Source: Podospora comata (lineage: Eukaryota > Ascomycota > Sordariomycetes > Sordariales > Podosporaceae). From it: a stretch of DNA of 64,000 bases. This document shows, one piece after another, positions 23,809-35,745 of the stretch. The translations under genes and the position numbers were made by a program. Position 1 is the stretch's first letter, and the number at the start of each line of letters is the position of its first letter. The stretch spans positions 3,162,001 through 3,226,000 of the forward strand of contig CP071498.1 in NCBI GenBank assembly GCA_017354895.1. The letters run 5' to 3'. The notes under the pieces are model-generated. The model ran no database searches. It was not told the origin of the DNA and worked only from the letters and a program-made list of their open reading frames with translations.

Positions 23809-25863
23809 CTTTGAAGCTGATGGCTTGGTACAGGTTTCGTGGCCGGGTGAGTCGAGGTGGAGGTCTGACATCTCGGTGTCAACCTAGACATTTTATGTCG
23901 ATGAAATGACAGGGGGTTCATTCCTTTTCGGCCGGGAGGGCCGAGGCGGACACCGGAGGTGCGGGTTGGGGAGATGCAAGTACATGATTTGAACATATTG
24001 GTGACAAATTAGCCGATAGTTGCCCCACGACTCGGCCCGTCTACGCGAATCTCTTGATTGTCCGCCAGTCCAATTGCAAAAGCTTCTCTTCTCCTCAAGT
24101 GTGGTAGATGGACCCTTGGCGATGTTCCGAGAGCCTGGTTTGGAGTGTGTGTTTCTGGAACTTCATCTCCACCTCGGGCATAGGCTTTTTCGGTGTGGTT
24201 GCAAGGTTTCTCTCCATGGTGTTGCCGTCAGGTGTCTCCCACGGTACGGGCTAATATCTGAAAAGAGGAAAGCCACACATTAGAGGGGCAAAACAACTAA
24301 TAAAGCTGGTACCAGAGAAACATGACGTATGATGTAGATGGAGTTTGCTTCTGATACTAACACACTGGCGGAGGGGCGGGATGGCCCGTCGATACGGCGC
24401 CATGTTCGATCAGATGGAGCCGGGGGGTTCGGAAGAGCAGCCGTTGGTGCCAAGGAGCGAGCATCCAGCGGTTCCAAAGTTCCACGAGAGGGTCCAGATT
24501 CCAAGAACCGGGTTGATGCCCCGAGGAGAAACAATTGACCGCCTTTTTGCGGGGGAGGGCGGCGGTTCAGTTCATGCATCCCGTTCTCGTAATGCGCATC
24601 CGACATATCCCACGGGCAGGGCAAGAGGTCGAGCAGAGCGGGAGTGGGGTGTTGGGTATTAGATAACGATATGGTGTTGGTTGCAGGGCAGTGCTGCAAT
24701 GTTTCCCGCACAGACCACCGTCTACAGCACCATAATCCCTGAGGCGGCCCAATTAGGGGATTCCGTTGCGCCGGAGGCATGCGCTAGCGCACAAACCATG
24801 CAGCACCTTCAGTGCCCAGTCGAGATCGCATCTCAGCGTCCTCCAAACCACGTTTCGCACACGTTTTTGTGGCGCACTACACCCGGAACTAGTGATTGCT
24901 TTTTACGAGCACGCTGCAGCTTCATGTCACCACATGCTGGCCATCTTATCTCAGTCAGGCAGGTGTCCAAGACAAGCAGACAAAGACTCGCCTTGCCATT
25001 TGACACTCGGACTTATACACAGCATTGCCAAGCCAGACGGATGGTGCCAAGACTACGACGACGTTTCTTGGAGACGCACGAACCATATTTCGAACGTCTG
25101 GAATTCCGCTCTGGCCTATCTCAACGCATGAAATGCCTCGGTGCTTACCTACCACATGGCACTCAAACGCGCCCTTCCACTCCTTCACTGCTGCATCGGC
25201 CCCTCTTTTCCCGCCCGTCTTCTCCTCTCTGGGCTTCCCCCTTCCCCCCCGCGCGCAACAATGTTTGACAGGTTCTGTCAAAGTCAAATCAGAGTCAGAG
25301 AAATGATCGGCCGAGTGGGCCCGCGGTCGGACAGGCGGAGGAATAGCCTAATGAAGGAGTGTTACATCCACTGCACTTTTGGCCTGCGGTGCTCTTCGAG
25401 AACCTGTCTCATGTCATCCGTCGAACCCTGCCACCAGCCGCCCGCAGAAAGGGAGCCTCTCGGTGAAGATGCCGTTCCCAGAGAAGCTCCCCTTGGCCCG
25501 CACGTGGCCGGAGAGATACCCCGGGTTTTATCTGCTGCTTGGTTTGCTTGCTTGCCTGTGGATTCCCGTTGGTTTTATATAACCCTCCGCGTCTGCAGTC
25601 TGGACCTCTAGACCTCTGGACCTCCTCCATCTGATGTCGACTGCCAGCTCACCAGTCACCAGAGGCAAATTGCCAACGTTAAATCGACGTCACGCAGCAT
25701 CCGAAATCGGGTAAGACGGGCGGCTGTGCTCCAGATTGACCTTGCCTCGCGGAGCACTTGGATCATCACAATGTCAAAATAACGACGGGCCTCGAACAAA
25801 CCTTTTACCTTTCACCACCAACAAATAACCGCCGATTGAGGAGGAGCATCATCACCAGCAATC
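23809..25863. other. 2-kb divergent intergenic region
   Basis: This is the shared upstream region of the esterase (-) and the Cys-rich gene (+). It contains pyrimidine-rich tracts, notably 25165-25258. Several open frames of 60-195 codons overlap each other on both strands, none has recognisable family features, and no intron set closes between them. No gene called. Confidence 0.5.
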
Positions 25864-26305
25864 ATGGGACAAAAACAATCCAGTGTGCCGGTGGGTCTTT
25901 GATCCGATATCTTCTTCTTCATATCTCCGCGCCCTCATGACTAACATTGTCTCTCAGGCAACCTTTTTCTGCCCCAACACGGGCGAGGAGCTCGAGAACC
26001 CTCTCGGCCTCTGCACCCACTGCCAGGCCGCCCACGACATCATCTGGCAGTCTGTCTTCATATGCCCCAATACAGGCTACAGAATAGACACTCTTTCTCG
26101 ACGACCCGACAAAGAATGCCCCTCTTGCTTTCAGATGCACCAGCCATACAGCAAGCGAGTCTACATCTGTCCAGTCACCGGCGCCCAAATCCCACACCCC
26201 AAAGAGACGGGCGGGAAATGCCAAAAATGCAAACGTAGCCACGAAGACAACTCGACGCCCATGACCAGCAAGGAGGCCGTGATGGCGAGGGGCCTGAGAG
26301 ATTGA
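25864..26305 (+). CDS. small Cys-rich triple-repeat zinc-binding-like protein, putative N-myristoylation
   Basis: Two exons, 25864-25890 and 25958-26305, give 124 residues. The 9-codon first exon encodes MGQKQSSVP, whose Gly2 and Ser6 fit the N-myristoyltransferase consensus. The intron has a GTGGGT donor, an ATGACTAAC branch region and a CTCAG acceptor. The rest is three tandem units with one pattern: FFCPNTG...CTHCQAAH, FICPNTG...CPSCFQMH and YICPVTG...CQKCKRSH. Each unit has a single Cys, a 14-19 residue spacer, CxxC and a His four residues later (three CCCH sets). That is 9 Cys and 3 His in about 85 residues, as expected for three zinc sites. No known family was recognised. Membrane-tethered scaffold or adaptor is one inference. 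Its start would be missed if the short first exon were ignored. Confidence 0.75.
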
Positions 26306-27401
26306 ATCAAATACGTCACCAATACCTCACTCCGGACCGTTGAGGGGGAAGTCGATCTGATGCCAACACCCAAGCGCAGAGCTTATTTGTAATCAGGAGG
26401 CGACAGGACCCAGGACGAGACCTTTTTCTTTTGTTTTCTCCCGATACCCACTACTTTTCTATGTCCTTGTCAACATTCGTGTGTATTTTATTTCATCTCT
26501 GGAAACGATATTCGGGAGCAGCTGTGCACGATACCCTCAGGATGACCGTTTCTTTTTGGGAAATAAAATTGGATACTTATTCTCATCTTTTTGGCTCTCG
26601 AACAGTCAGTGTGAACTGTCGCTGGTCGGATTTACTGCCGATGCTTTGGAATGCTCTGGCCGCACTGTTGATGAGCACGAAGGCCGGACAAGTTACGATA
26701 CACTGACAACCGAGTGAGCAGCGTCTTATATTTGAATGCAACATGCCACTGCCATCAGCTTTCAGGTTCAGAGGTCATGCAGGTCCAGCCTGGTCAGGGC
26801 AGAATATGGAGACAAAATCGCTCGAGTCAAGCGACAGAATGCAACCTCGATATTAGCCTGCCTTCTTGTTACTCGACAAAACGGATCCCTTCGATATTGC
26901 TTTCGGCGGGGAATCGTTTAGCCATAAATTCGACCTCGCACCAACCTCCGCAACATACTCATATGCGAGCCAATGCCGTAACGTCGTGCTATATTTATAT
27001 CCCGTCTTCACCCCGACACCCTCTGCCGAGCAAGAGGCAGCTCAGCCCGGGGCCGTTACCAAACACTGAGCTGACAATTCGTAAAGTGCAAGCAGACCAT
27101 CAACGCTGGTAACCATGGGTATCTGTCGGTGCGGTGCAACATGTCGATTTCGCGGGTGGCTGATGATGGGACTGCTCCGGTAAGATGGCGGGAACCCGGT
27201 GGTCTGCAGGTTGAACCCGGATATGCTATAAGACTGGACGATCAGCTTCTTATTGTCTCACATAAGTGAGTTCTTCACCTACCACATCCCGCTCCCAACC
27301 CGGTAGATCAATTCCGGCCCTTTGGAACTCGTTTGCCAAGGTATCCATGTAAGTGCAAGATGTCGATCGTATGCTGTAGGGGTTCCCACCGTTCACTAAC
27401 A
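26306..27401. other. intergenic, upstream of the LysM/CBM18 gene
   Basis: This stretch holds the 3' flank of the Cys-rich gene and the promoter of the LysM gene. A TATATTTATATCCC sequence at 26990-27003 is TATA-like but lies 400 bases before the chosen ATG. Open frames here are short and unconvincing. Confidence 0.4.
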
Positions 27402-28904
27402 ATGAAACGCGGCTTCTCGACCGTAGTCAGACGTGCAATGCTTTCTACGGCGATCTTCAGGGGCCTCCTGGTCTCTGCTCTGGCTGTTGCGGGGGCTTCG
27501 GCAGAATGTACTCGATTCATCGAGGCCTATGAGGGAGACACATGTGCCATCCTTGCTGAGATCGCCGGCATCACCGTGACTCAGTTCCTCCGGTCCAATC
27601 CTTCAGTCACGAGCTGTTCGCAGCTGGTTACTGGTGGTTTATATTGCATCGAGGGAATTGCCGACAGTGGCCCTACAGCCTCGGCATCACGGACGACATC
27701 TGCTGCCCCTACGTCTTCTTCTCCGGTGCGCCTCACCATCAGCCAGGATGGCACTTGTGGCTCGGGCGTGACCTGCACCGGATCGAGCTTCGGAAACTGC
27801 TGCTCGCAATTTGGCTTTTGCGGTAGTTCGGCTGATTACTGCTTGTCAGATGGCTGCCAAAGAGGTTTTGGCTCTTGCGGTGCCGGCGCTATCTCTTCTG
27901 CCAGCAGTGCTCCCATCACGCCGGGGCCTACCGCTTCAGTCACTGTCACTGTCACGTCCGTTGTAGCCGTCACCCGCACTTCGATCGTCTCCCAGACCAA
28001 CACAGCTACTGTTACGACCACTGTACCACAGACGGTCGTTGCTACCAGGACCATCACCAACACCGTTCCGGCCACGGCCTTTACAACCCAGACAGTTCGC
28101 GTCACCTCCACCACTACTCTCACCACTGGTGCCACCGCCATTGTGACCCGAACGGTCGACCTCACCTTGACTAGCATCGTAACACGCACAGCCACAGTCC
28201 CAGTCACCGCTACGCTAACAACAGTCATCACCAACCTGGTGGAGGTCACCGTCACGTCAACCAGATCCTCCACAACCACGACAACAACCACGAGAACAGT
28301 TCAGACTGTCGTACCGGTAACGCAGACACTGACAACTATTCTAACCAGTGTCTCAGTCTCGACCAGGGTGTTGACCAGCACGGCAATCGTCACAAGCGGG
28401 ACATGCGGAACGCCGACGACAAGAGCGCCAGCTACAACGACAACCCCGAGTGGAAGTCGGCCAACGCTACCCGGAACACCCAGTAACTGTGAGTGAAATG
28501 AGAATCTCAGGCAGGATGAGACATGGGATTTCTTTAGCTTGGCGTGAGGAAGATGCTCCTGAAAAAACGCCTACTGACCACCTCCTCTTCGGCATTATCA
28601 TAGGCAAGAACTTGGCCGTCATTACCCAGAACGACACTTGCCGCAGCTTGGCCTCGAGGGCGAATTTGACACTGCTTCAGTTGTATGTTCCCCCTGTTTT
28701 GCGGGTCAATAGAAAGAGCAAACAGGCTAATGACAGTAAAACAGCTACGACCTCAACCCATCCGTAAGTCGCGAACCCTTAGGTGGCGAAGATGACCTCA
28801 ACCGCTACTGCACACCCGAATTCATCGACCTCTTGCTGAGCGGCCTCTGTCAGATCAACTGTGACCAATTGTGGGAGGGGTATTATGTGTGCGTGGGGAG
28901 ATAA
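27402..28904 (+). CDS. secreted LysM - CBM18 - Thr-rich - LysM chitin-binding protein
   Basis: Exons 27402-28488, 28604-28682 and 28745-28904 close in phase and give 441 residues. The ATG at 27402 yields a basic N-terminus and hydrophobic signal segment ending ALAVAGASA. An ATG at 27438 is also possible. LysM 1 (about 36-83) has EGDTCAILAEIAGITVTQFL. A CBM18 hevein-like domain follows (about 113-158) with CCSQFGFCGSSADYC. Residues 165-350 are a Thr/Val-rich linker, likely heavily O-glycosylated. The two short exons encode a second LysM (QNDTCRSLASRANLTLLQF-YDLNPS) and a Cys-rich end. The first intron splits the Cys that opens LysM 2. Chitin binding at the wall, or LysM-effector masking of chitin oligomers, are the likely roles. 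Confidence 0.85.
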
Positions 28905-29101
28905 GTAGACCAAGTCCCAGACCGGGGGCGGGGGGGAGAATAGCGGGGGTGTCTTGGATTTGAGAAAATATGATGGGTGAATTTATGCGACCATATGACC
29001 ACGGATATGATATCCAAGTTGTGATGTATACAAAACCTCACCTCCCAATCCCAAACGCCTCGCTATAACACAGATCCAAATCTTCAATATTCATGCCATG
29101 G

Positions 29102-30653
29102 TCACCCCGTCAAAACAGGCGAAGTCGACACCCTCCCCACATACTCCCAACTCCTCGTCCTCCCGCTCGAAAACCGCCACTCATGGATATTGCCATTCAC
29201 CATGCCAAACACCCTCTTTTCCGGATTCCCAGTGATAGCAGTAAACCGCACCTCGCCCTTCTGATCCCCCAACCCAGCCGGATCATCCTCCTCTCTCGCC
29301 AACGTCCATTTGTTTCCGGCCAACCCATCCAACGTCCTCACCCCGAGCCTCCTCCCCCCATCCTCCAACGTCACAATCATCTGATTCACCAAGTCGTACG
29401 AAAACGCCGCCATGTTATGCGAAGCCGGAGTAGAGGGCATGTCCCCCAATGAATCACTCTCTGTTCAATGTCAGCTTTCCCTCTCAACCCAATCAGTCCA
29501 CCAGGAAAAAAAAAGGAAGAAAGAATCACTCACCCTCCCCAAAACCCCCGACCATCTCCTTCCCCGCCGTCCACCCCTTTAATTCCCTCCCCCCCTCAGG
29601 CACAAACGTCACCCTCCAATAAATATCACTAACATTAAACCCCCCCTCCCCACCAGCCCTCACCAAACTCACCAGCCCCAGTTCCGTCCCCTCCCTCCCC
29701 TTGCCCACCTCAAACCCCCTCATAACCTTCATGTTGAAAACCCTCACCGTTCCCTCTCCGTCTTGATAACCAACCGCACTGGGCGGAAAAAACCATTTAC
29801 AATCCTCCCCCGTCCCGCACTGCGGTCTCAAAACCTGAAAGTTTTTGTTTTCCCTCCCCACCGTCAGTATAGCATCCCCCTGCCCCACACCACCATGTCG
29901 CCAGTTCTTCATGGTAACATCCGAAGTGACGAATTGGTGGAGGACGTGGTCGGTGGTGAGGACCATGACGCCGGCTTGAAAGGCTGGGTTGGTGTACACG
30001 TATGCTGAGATGGGTGTGCCGGGCAGGAGGTCGTAGGTTGAGGGGAGGAGGGCGGAGAGGGAGTATGTTGTCCAGATGCGGGCGGTGGAGTTCCAGATGG
30101 ACACCAAAAGGGAGTTGGAGGGGGGTGGGAGTTGGGAGTAGACGTGGAGGTGGACGATGCTTGTTTTGGGGTCGGTGTAGTTTGCTGAGGCGAGGGAGGA
30201 GAGGGGGGAGATGTTAGAGGGGAGGGCGGTGAGGTTGATGGAGGGTTGGGATGGTGGTGGTGCTGGTGGGGAGTTGTCGGTGGCGTTGGGGGAGAGGGAG
30301 TCGTCAATATTGATCTCTTGGGAGGAAGGGGATTTTCGTTGGGAGATTGTCACGCCGAGGGCTATGCCCACGATGGCACCAATGAGAATGACCGCGCCGA
30401 TTATGGACAGGATGAAAATGGTTTTTCGCTTCAGGCCGAGGATGCGTCGTTCTGGAGGTTCTTTGGCCGAGGTTGTGTCGATGCTGTTTTCGAGGTTTTG
30501 AACATTGGCGTAGGCAAGGTATTTGGCCGTCTCTTCGCTTCGCTCGACCGCCTGGGGAGCATTCTCCGAGACTACCTCGGGGAAGTCATGCTGTCGGTGA
30601 ACCGCCTCGGGCAGATCGGAGTACTGGAGATTTGGCAGCGCCATTGCCATCAT
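29102..30653 (-). CDS. single-span membrane protein with fucose-lectin-like luminal domain
   Basis: Two exons, 30653-29534 and 29460-29102, close in phase for about 492 residues. Start is one of three clustered ATGs (30653, 30650, 30644). The N-terminus NLQYSDLPEAVH is a conserved opening of a fungal family. Residues about 79-102 form one strongly hydrophobic span preceded by basic residues (LGLKRKT), which predicts a type II membrane protein. The remainder, after a Pro/Ser linker with NxS/T sites, has repeated blade-like pieces (IWNSTARIWTTYSL, DIYWRVTFVPEGG, GNIHEWRF) that recall fungal fucose-specific lectin propellers. Sugar binding is inferred, not shown. The promoter side faces the P450 gene. 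Confidence 0.7.
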
Positions 30654-31263
30654 CAATTAATTCACCGTCTTTCCAGGCCATGTGCGGGAAAGAATGAGGG
30701 TGAAACTGATCAGACCAGACGGAAAAGAGAAGCTGGGGGAGAGAAAAAAAAAGATCAGCGACCGACCCTCCACCAGAATTATTCCCTGTTTTCTGCGATG
30801 TTGATCCTCTCCCAGACCCTTGGACGGGACCCCCAAAGCAAACAACAGTACAACATAGAAAAACGCCAACCAACGGAGAAGCGCGTTTGCTTGCCTCGGC
30901 AGCCGCTTCCGCGCCCCTTCAATGCATTCAATGCAGGCTTGGGCCGAGAGGAATAGAGGGGCCGCGCTTCTCATGGCCTTGTGGTTGGCTGCTTATCGTA
31001 GTGATCTCCTGCCAAGACACGTCCCAGTGAGGCGCGGCTACCAATGTCCACGTTGTCTTGTTGTACAGACCATTTCCACGACCCCCTCTTCACTGGGTAT
31101 GTCCTGTTGTACAGACCTCGTGCCGGATACCGATCACTCATCATTTCCCCAAGGGCCATGCATACAGGTGAAACAGTTGGTGGCAACTAATACGCTGGAA
31201 AACGACACCATATATGTACACATAACACCTCCAACACCCAGTTACACACGAAGGAAGGTTTTC
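30654..31263. other. intergenic, upstream of the lectin-like gene
   Basis: This 610-base interval lies between the lectin-like gene start and the P450 stop. It includes purine-rich runs around 30720-30760. No gene was recognised. Confidence 0.5.
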
Positions 31264-32971
31264 CTAAGCCTTCTTGATAAACACCTCCAATCCTGATTGC
31301 ACCACAAAGAAAGACGCATTGGCCTTGAGCGGTTGGCCCGGGTGCGCCAGCTCAAACCTGTAGTCCCTCAACAACCGTGGAATCACCTTGTTGATTTCCA
31401 GAAGCGCCAAGTTCCGCCCAATACACAGATGGCTTCCACCCCCAAACTATCGAGAATAAAACATCAGCATCTCCCAGCGCACAATGCGGCCAAAAAAAAG
31501 GGTGCTTACCTGAAACATATACCTCTCCATCTTCTTCGCCCTCTCCTCGTCCTTCAACCACCGCTCAGGTCTGAAATCGTCTGCATCTTGCCCAAACGTC
31601 TCCTTATCACGATGTAGCACCCACCCGTTCGCCGCGATGGTGGTGCCTCCAGGGAAGAAATGTCCATCCAGCTCCGCACCCTCAGGCGGGACCAATCTCG
31701 TAATGTTGAGCCCCACCGCCGGCCTCACCCTCATCGCTTCCTTGAGACAGGCCTGCAAGTAATCCAAACTCTGCGACTGATTCCAGGTGATATTCCCCTC
31801 GGCCGGGATAACCCCCGTGTTCACCGCGTTCTCAATCTCCCTCAGCAACGCCTGGTAAACCGGCTTCGAATCCAAAATATGCCAAAAGAAGCTCTGCATC
31901 GTCGACGCCGTCGAGTCCGATCCCGCAAAGCTATTTCACCATCGAATTAGCCATCTTTCCACAAATCCTCCCACAAGGAGAGACTTACATAGCCCCATGA
32001 GCCACAGCAAAAACATCCCCCACCCCAAACCTTTCCTTATCCCTCAAATGCCCCTGTATCAAACTAGCCATCAAATCCCTCCTCCCGTCCACCCCAACCC
32101 CGCCCCTCAACCCACCCCCCCTATCCTTATCAAACGGCTGCCGCCTCCCCATCTCCTCCAGCGCCATCCTCGTAATCAACGCGTTCTTGGTACTCAACCA
32201 AGGCACAAACTGCCAAAGCGGATTCCTCCGTAACAAAAAGTCCAACTCCGGAACCTGCCCCACAATCCCATTATACGTCTGACTGTTATCAATCGTCTTG
32301 ATCGCGTTGTCCACATCCCTCCCCTCTTTCAAAAACCCAAACGACCTCGAAAACGCCACCTCCCCCAGCACATCAAACGCAAAATAGTGCAAATAATCCC
32401 CCAAATCAAACTCTCCATCGGGCGACGACTCGATGTGGTTGTTGATTTTCGTCGCCAAGAGCTCGATGGTGTCGTCAATAAACGGCGACAGCTGCTGCAT
32501 CGCCGCCATGCTGTACGGCACGTTCGCCACCCGCTTCTTCATAGCGTGGACGTCCTCCCTCGTTTCGGTGAAAATATCAGGGTTCTCCGGCGGGGGGAAG
32601 ACCCCGTAGAAATCCGTCTTGAAAAATCTCTTCCCTGCTGACAGGAGCGTCCTCGCCGCCTCGGGGGACGAGACCGAGACTTCGTTTGGTGCGATGCGAA
32701 CGACGGGGCCGTATTTCCGGTGGAGGTCGATATGTTCGAGATGGGTCCGGCCCGAGGCGACAGATTTCACTTTCCAGAGCCGGGAGATGGATGCCAGGAC
32801 GGGACCGGGGTACTTCCGCAGGGGGGAGGCATATCTCTTGACGAGGGCGCGGAGGAAGAGGAAGGAGAGGGTGAGGAGGAGGTAGTGCGCTGTGAGAAAG
32901 GTGGTGATGGTGTGGAGGAGGTTTGCTGGCGCGAGGCCGGTCAAGTCTTCGTCGGGTTTGAGGACACCCAT
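31264..32971 (-). CDS. cytochrome P450 monooxygenase (pisatin demethylase-like)
   Basis: Exons 32971-31989, 31930-31510 and 31446-31264 close in phase, 528 residues. The N-terminal hydrophobic helix (about 19-42) anchors it in the ER, followed by the Pro-rich KYPGPVLA. Signature elements are complete: I-helix FAGSDST (about 328-334, split by the first intron), ExxR as KEAMR (about 392), the PERF-type FRPERW, and the heme-binding FGGGSHLCIGRN (about 469-480) with the Cys thiolate ligand. The overall pattern resembles microsomal class II fungal P450s of the pisatin demethylase/benzoate hydroxylase type. Substrate unknown. It is not in an evident biosynthetic cluster, though the monooxygenase and esterase lie within 13 kb. 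Confidence 0.93.
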
Positions 32972-34387
32972 TGTTTAGGTGGGGGGCTGGTGTTGAAACC
33001 CCGGAGCAAAATGTGGGAATGTTTCCTGTTGTTTGATGGGAAATAACTGAACCAAGGTGCAACTGTTGAAGTTGTCTGGCTCAGTCAGGGGGTTATATGT
33101 CTTGAAGGCGTAGAAAACGCATACGAGAGCCCGACTTGTGGGAACCGAGGAAGCGGTTTTCCAGCAGACATATATGTGATAGTAGTCCCAGAAAAGGAAC
33201 CCCCCAGCTATAAGGCAACTCAATCTCTCTCAACCGGCCGCCGCTGAGGAGGGGAAGGGGGGGGAGGGGGGCCGTCATCTGCCGATCTACCCATCGGTCA
33301 TGGACACTTGATGCCAAGCCCCGGTTGAAGGCCAGCCACAGCCAACGACAGACATCTGGACCTTCACCAACTCCAGCATCATGATTGGTTGGTCGAGTGG
33401 TGTCCGAGGAGGGTGAGCTGGTGGATGCATGAACGGGCGGCTCCAATCAGTGGCTCGTTCGGTCGGACGTTAAAATAGAGTGCGAGGAAAACCTGGGGAT
33501 TGCGGAGACGTTATGGGGCACTTTGCCCATGGCCGAGCAGCTAGTAAGTGTGGAGTAAGGTAAGTGAGTGGTGAACGACTGGCATTGAATCTGTTATGAT
33601 TTGGTAGTCCCATTCCTTCCCAACCCCTCAGAACCTACAGGTAGACAACCGACAGATCCATGGTTGAATGGAGAACAAATCCTGACTCTGTTTGGGCGTG
33701 CAAAACGGGCGTCCCAAAGCCAGGATCAATACCACCCCACGGTCCCGAACATAGCCGCTATCAACCACTCTTCGATCCAAGCCGTGTCCCGGATGGAGGG
33801 ACCGCAATAAACCAAAGAAACATGGTTCGGGCATCCCACGTGTTCCATTGGCGTCGGTGAATAGTAGCAAATGGCTGTCGCTGGGCTGGATGCGGAGAAG
33901 ATTACGAGAGCATTATCAGTGCACTTTTGGCCGTCGGCAGTTGATTTGGGAATCCTGAGGCGTCAGGCTAAAGCGCGTGACCATCCACCTGGGAAAGCTT
34001 GGTCAGGCTTTCAAGTGTCCCGAGCGGGGCAACACCACTGTCTTTTCCGAAGTGCGAAGTGATAAATATTGGGGTAAAATGCGATCCTTGGTTGGAGACA
34101 GCAGCCAAGCTGGATAGATTAGCAAAGGCAGTCCACCAGGTGACAGGTGCAGGACGATAAGCAGTGATCAACTGGATAAACCCAGACACAGATAGCACAA
34201 CAACATCAGATTACTGAACCATCATCAGCTATCAACACAAAGCCCATCTATTTGCCTCGAGGCACCCATCGCGCACCGTCTCAACTGTAGCCTGCCATTT
34301 TAATGCCCAAACGACTCCAAAACTCCAAGCAATGATTCACCAGTGACATGAACATAGCCCCCAAATTTCACCCTTGGTATCCCTGAA
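32972..34387. other. intergenic, upstream of the P450 gene
   Basis: This 1.4-kb interval covers the P450 promoter and the 3' flank of the L1-fold gene. A G-rich run lies at 33250-33270. No gene or repeat family was recognised. Confidence 0.5.
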
Positions 34388-35745
34388 TTAGACCTCCACC
34401 GCCTTCTTGGCCGACGCCTTCTGCTTCTTCAACCTCGCTTTCCTTTCCGCAATCTCCTTGTCGAGCTTCTCGTCGTTGCTCTCCGGCAGCACCTTCTTGG
34501 CCTTCTTCTTTGGCCTGTCCTCCTTGGCAACCGGTGCCTCCTCGGCAGCCGGCTCAGGCTCGGCATCCAACGACTTGCGCTTCTTGCCAATGTTGGGCTT
34601 CTCGCCCTTGATGAGCTTCTGTTCCCTCTTGCCGGGGAGAGCGCTGGACCCCTCCTGGCCGTTGGGAACAACCTTGCTCTCGTCCAACCACAACTCGTCC
34701 GTCTGGTATACGGGAAGTGCAGCCGTCTCTGGGCCCTTGATGTAAAAGCTGCGGACGTTGCTCCACTTCTGTGGCACAAATCTCTCGACCAGCTCCTTGA
34801 CCACCACGGTGATGTTCTCGGCGATCTTCTCAGGCTCCCACCCAGCGTATCCAACCTTGATGGCGGTGTTGGTAGAGGGGGTAAGATGCACCAGCGCGGC
34901 ACCGATGGCCTTCTCGACCTCCTTGACAATCTCGGCGGTGGGACGGGCGTTGACATTCTCGGTGGGGTCGCGCTTGTTCTTCTTGACCATGAAGCCCTTG
35001 GGAAGAGCAACACGCTTGCCGTCAACCTTCTCACGCTGGGCCATCAGCACCACAGGAATGGGGCGCTTGGTGGTGGTCTTGAAAAACGTCTTGCCGAGAG
35101 CCTTGGGGAGGCGGTTGATGATTCTGTCGTCGGCAAGGAAAACATCGTGCTCGCTGAACAGCTTGCGTTGGGCCTCGTACGCCTTGAACTTGGCTTTCAA
35201 GTGGGTGAGATCGATGACTCTGCCAATCTTCTTGCGAAGCTCCTCGGGGAACTCATCGGCGACGGCGTTCTTGTAGTATCTCTGGGGATCGGCTGTGATG
35301 AGGCAGACGCTGACCTCTTCGCTGGTGTTCAGGGGGTTGGGGAGAGCAATCTTTCCTGGCTGAAGACCTGGGAACTGTTAGCGCCTGTCGGGCACAGAAC
35401 CAAGAGTGAGTGAATCATCGACGCTTGGTGCAAGCGTCGGCTTGACTCGCGATGGCCGAAAGCCTCCTTTGAGGCCACTCATGCCATTGACGGGGCGTGC
35501 TCAAGGGATAAAGACATACGGTTGTTCTCGTGGATGTGGTTCTTTGTGGTGAGAGTGAGCCAGACGGGAGTCTCGGCGACGGTGGTTTCGGCATCAGCGA
35601 GGAGGTTTTGCTTTCCGTCCGTGGGCGGGGCGGCGGCGGCCTTCTTGATGTGGGCAACAAGCGCCTTGCAGGCCTTGAGGGTCTGGTCAGGGTTGACAGG
35701 GACCGTGGTCTCGGCCGTCTTGGTGACAGCAGCGGAGGGCGACAT
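34388..35745 (-). CDS. ribosomal L1-domain ribosome-biogenesis protein (Cic1/Utp30-like)
   Basis: Exons 35745-35520 and 35367-34388 (GTATGT donor, GCTAAC branch, CAG acceptor) close in phase for 401 residues. Residues about 20-290 form an L1-like fold: KACKALVAHIKKA, DRIINRLPKALGKTFFKTTTKRPIP and a conserved VGYAGWEPEKIAENI segment. The C-terminal 100 residues are Lys-rich (KKKAKK, KARLKKQ) and suit a nucleolar protein. In yeast, Cic1/Nsa3 binds ITS2 in pre-60S particles and Utp30 binds pre-40S. The length favours Cic1. Expected to be highly expressed and essential, which is inference from orthologs. Confidence 0.85.

Noticed and set aside
24280-25611. Frames of 100-195 codons between the esterase and the Cys-rich gene
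   Set aside because: They overlap on both strands, lack family features, and sit in a divergent promoter region.
18262-33000. Possible secondary-metabolite cluster (monooxygenase, esterase, P450, MAPEG nearby)
   Set aside because: No polyketide synthase, NRPS, terpene synthase, prenyltransferase or pathway regulator was found, and unrelated genes lie between.
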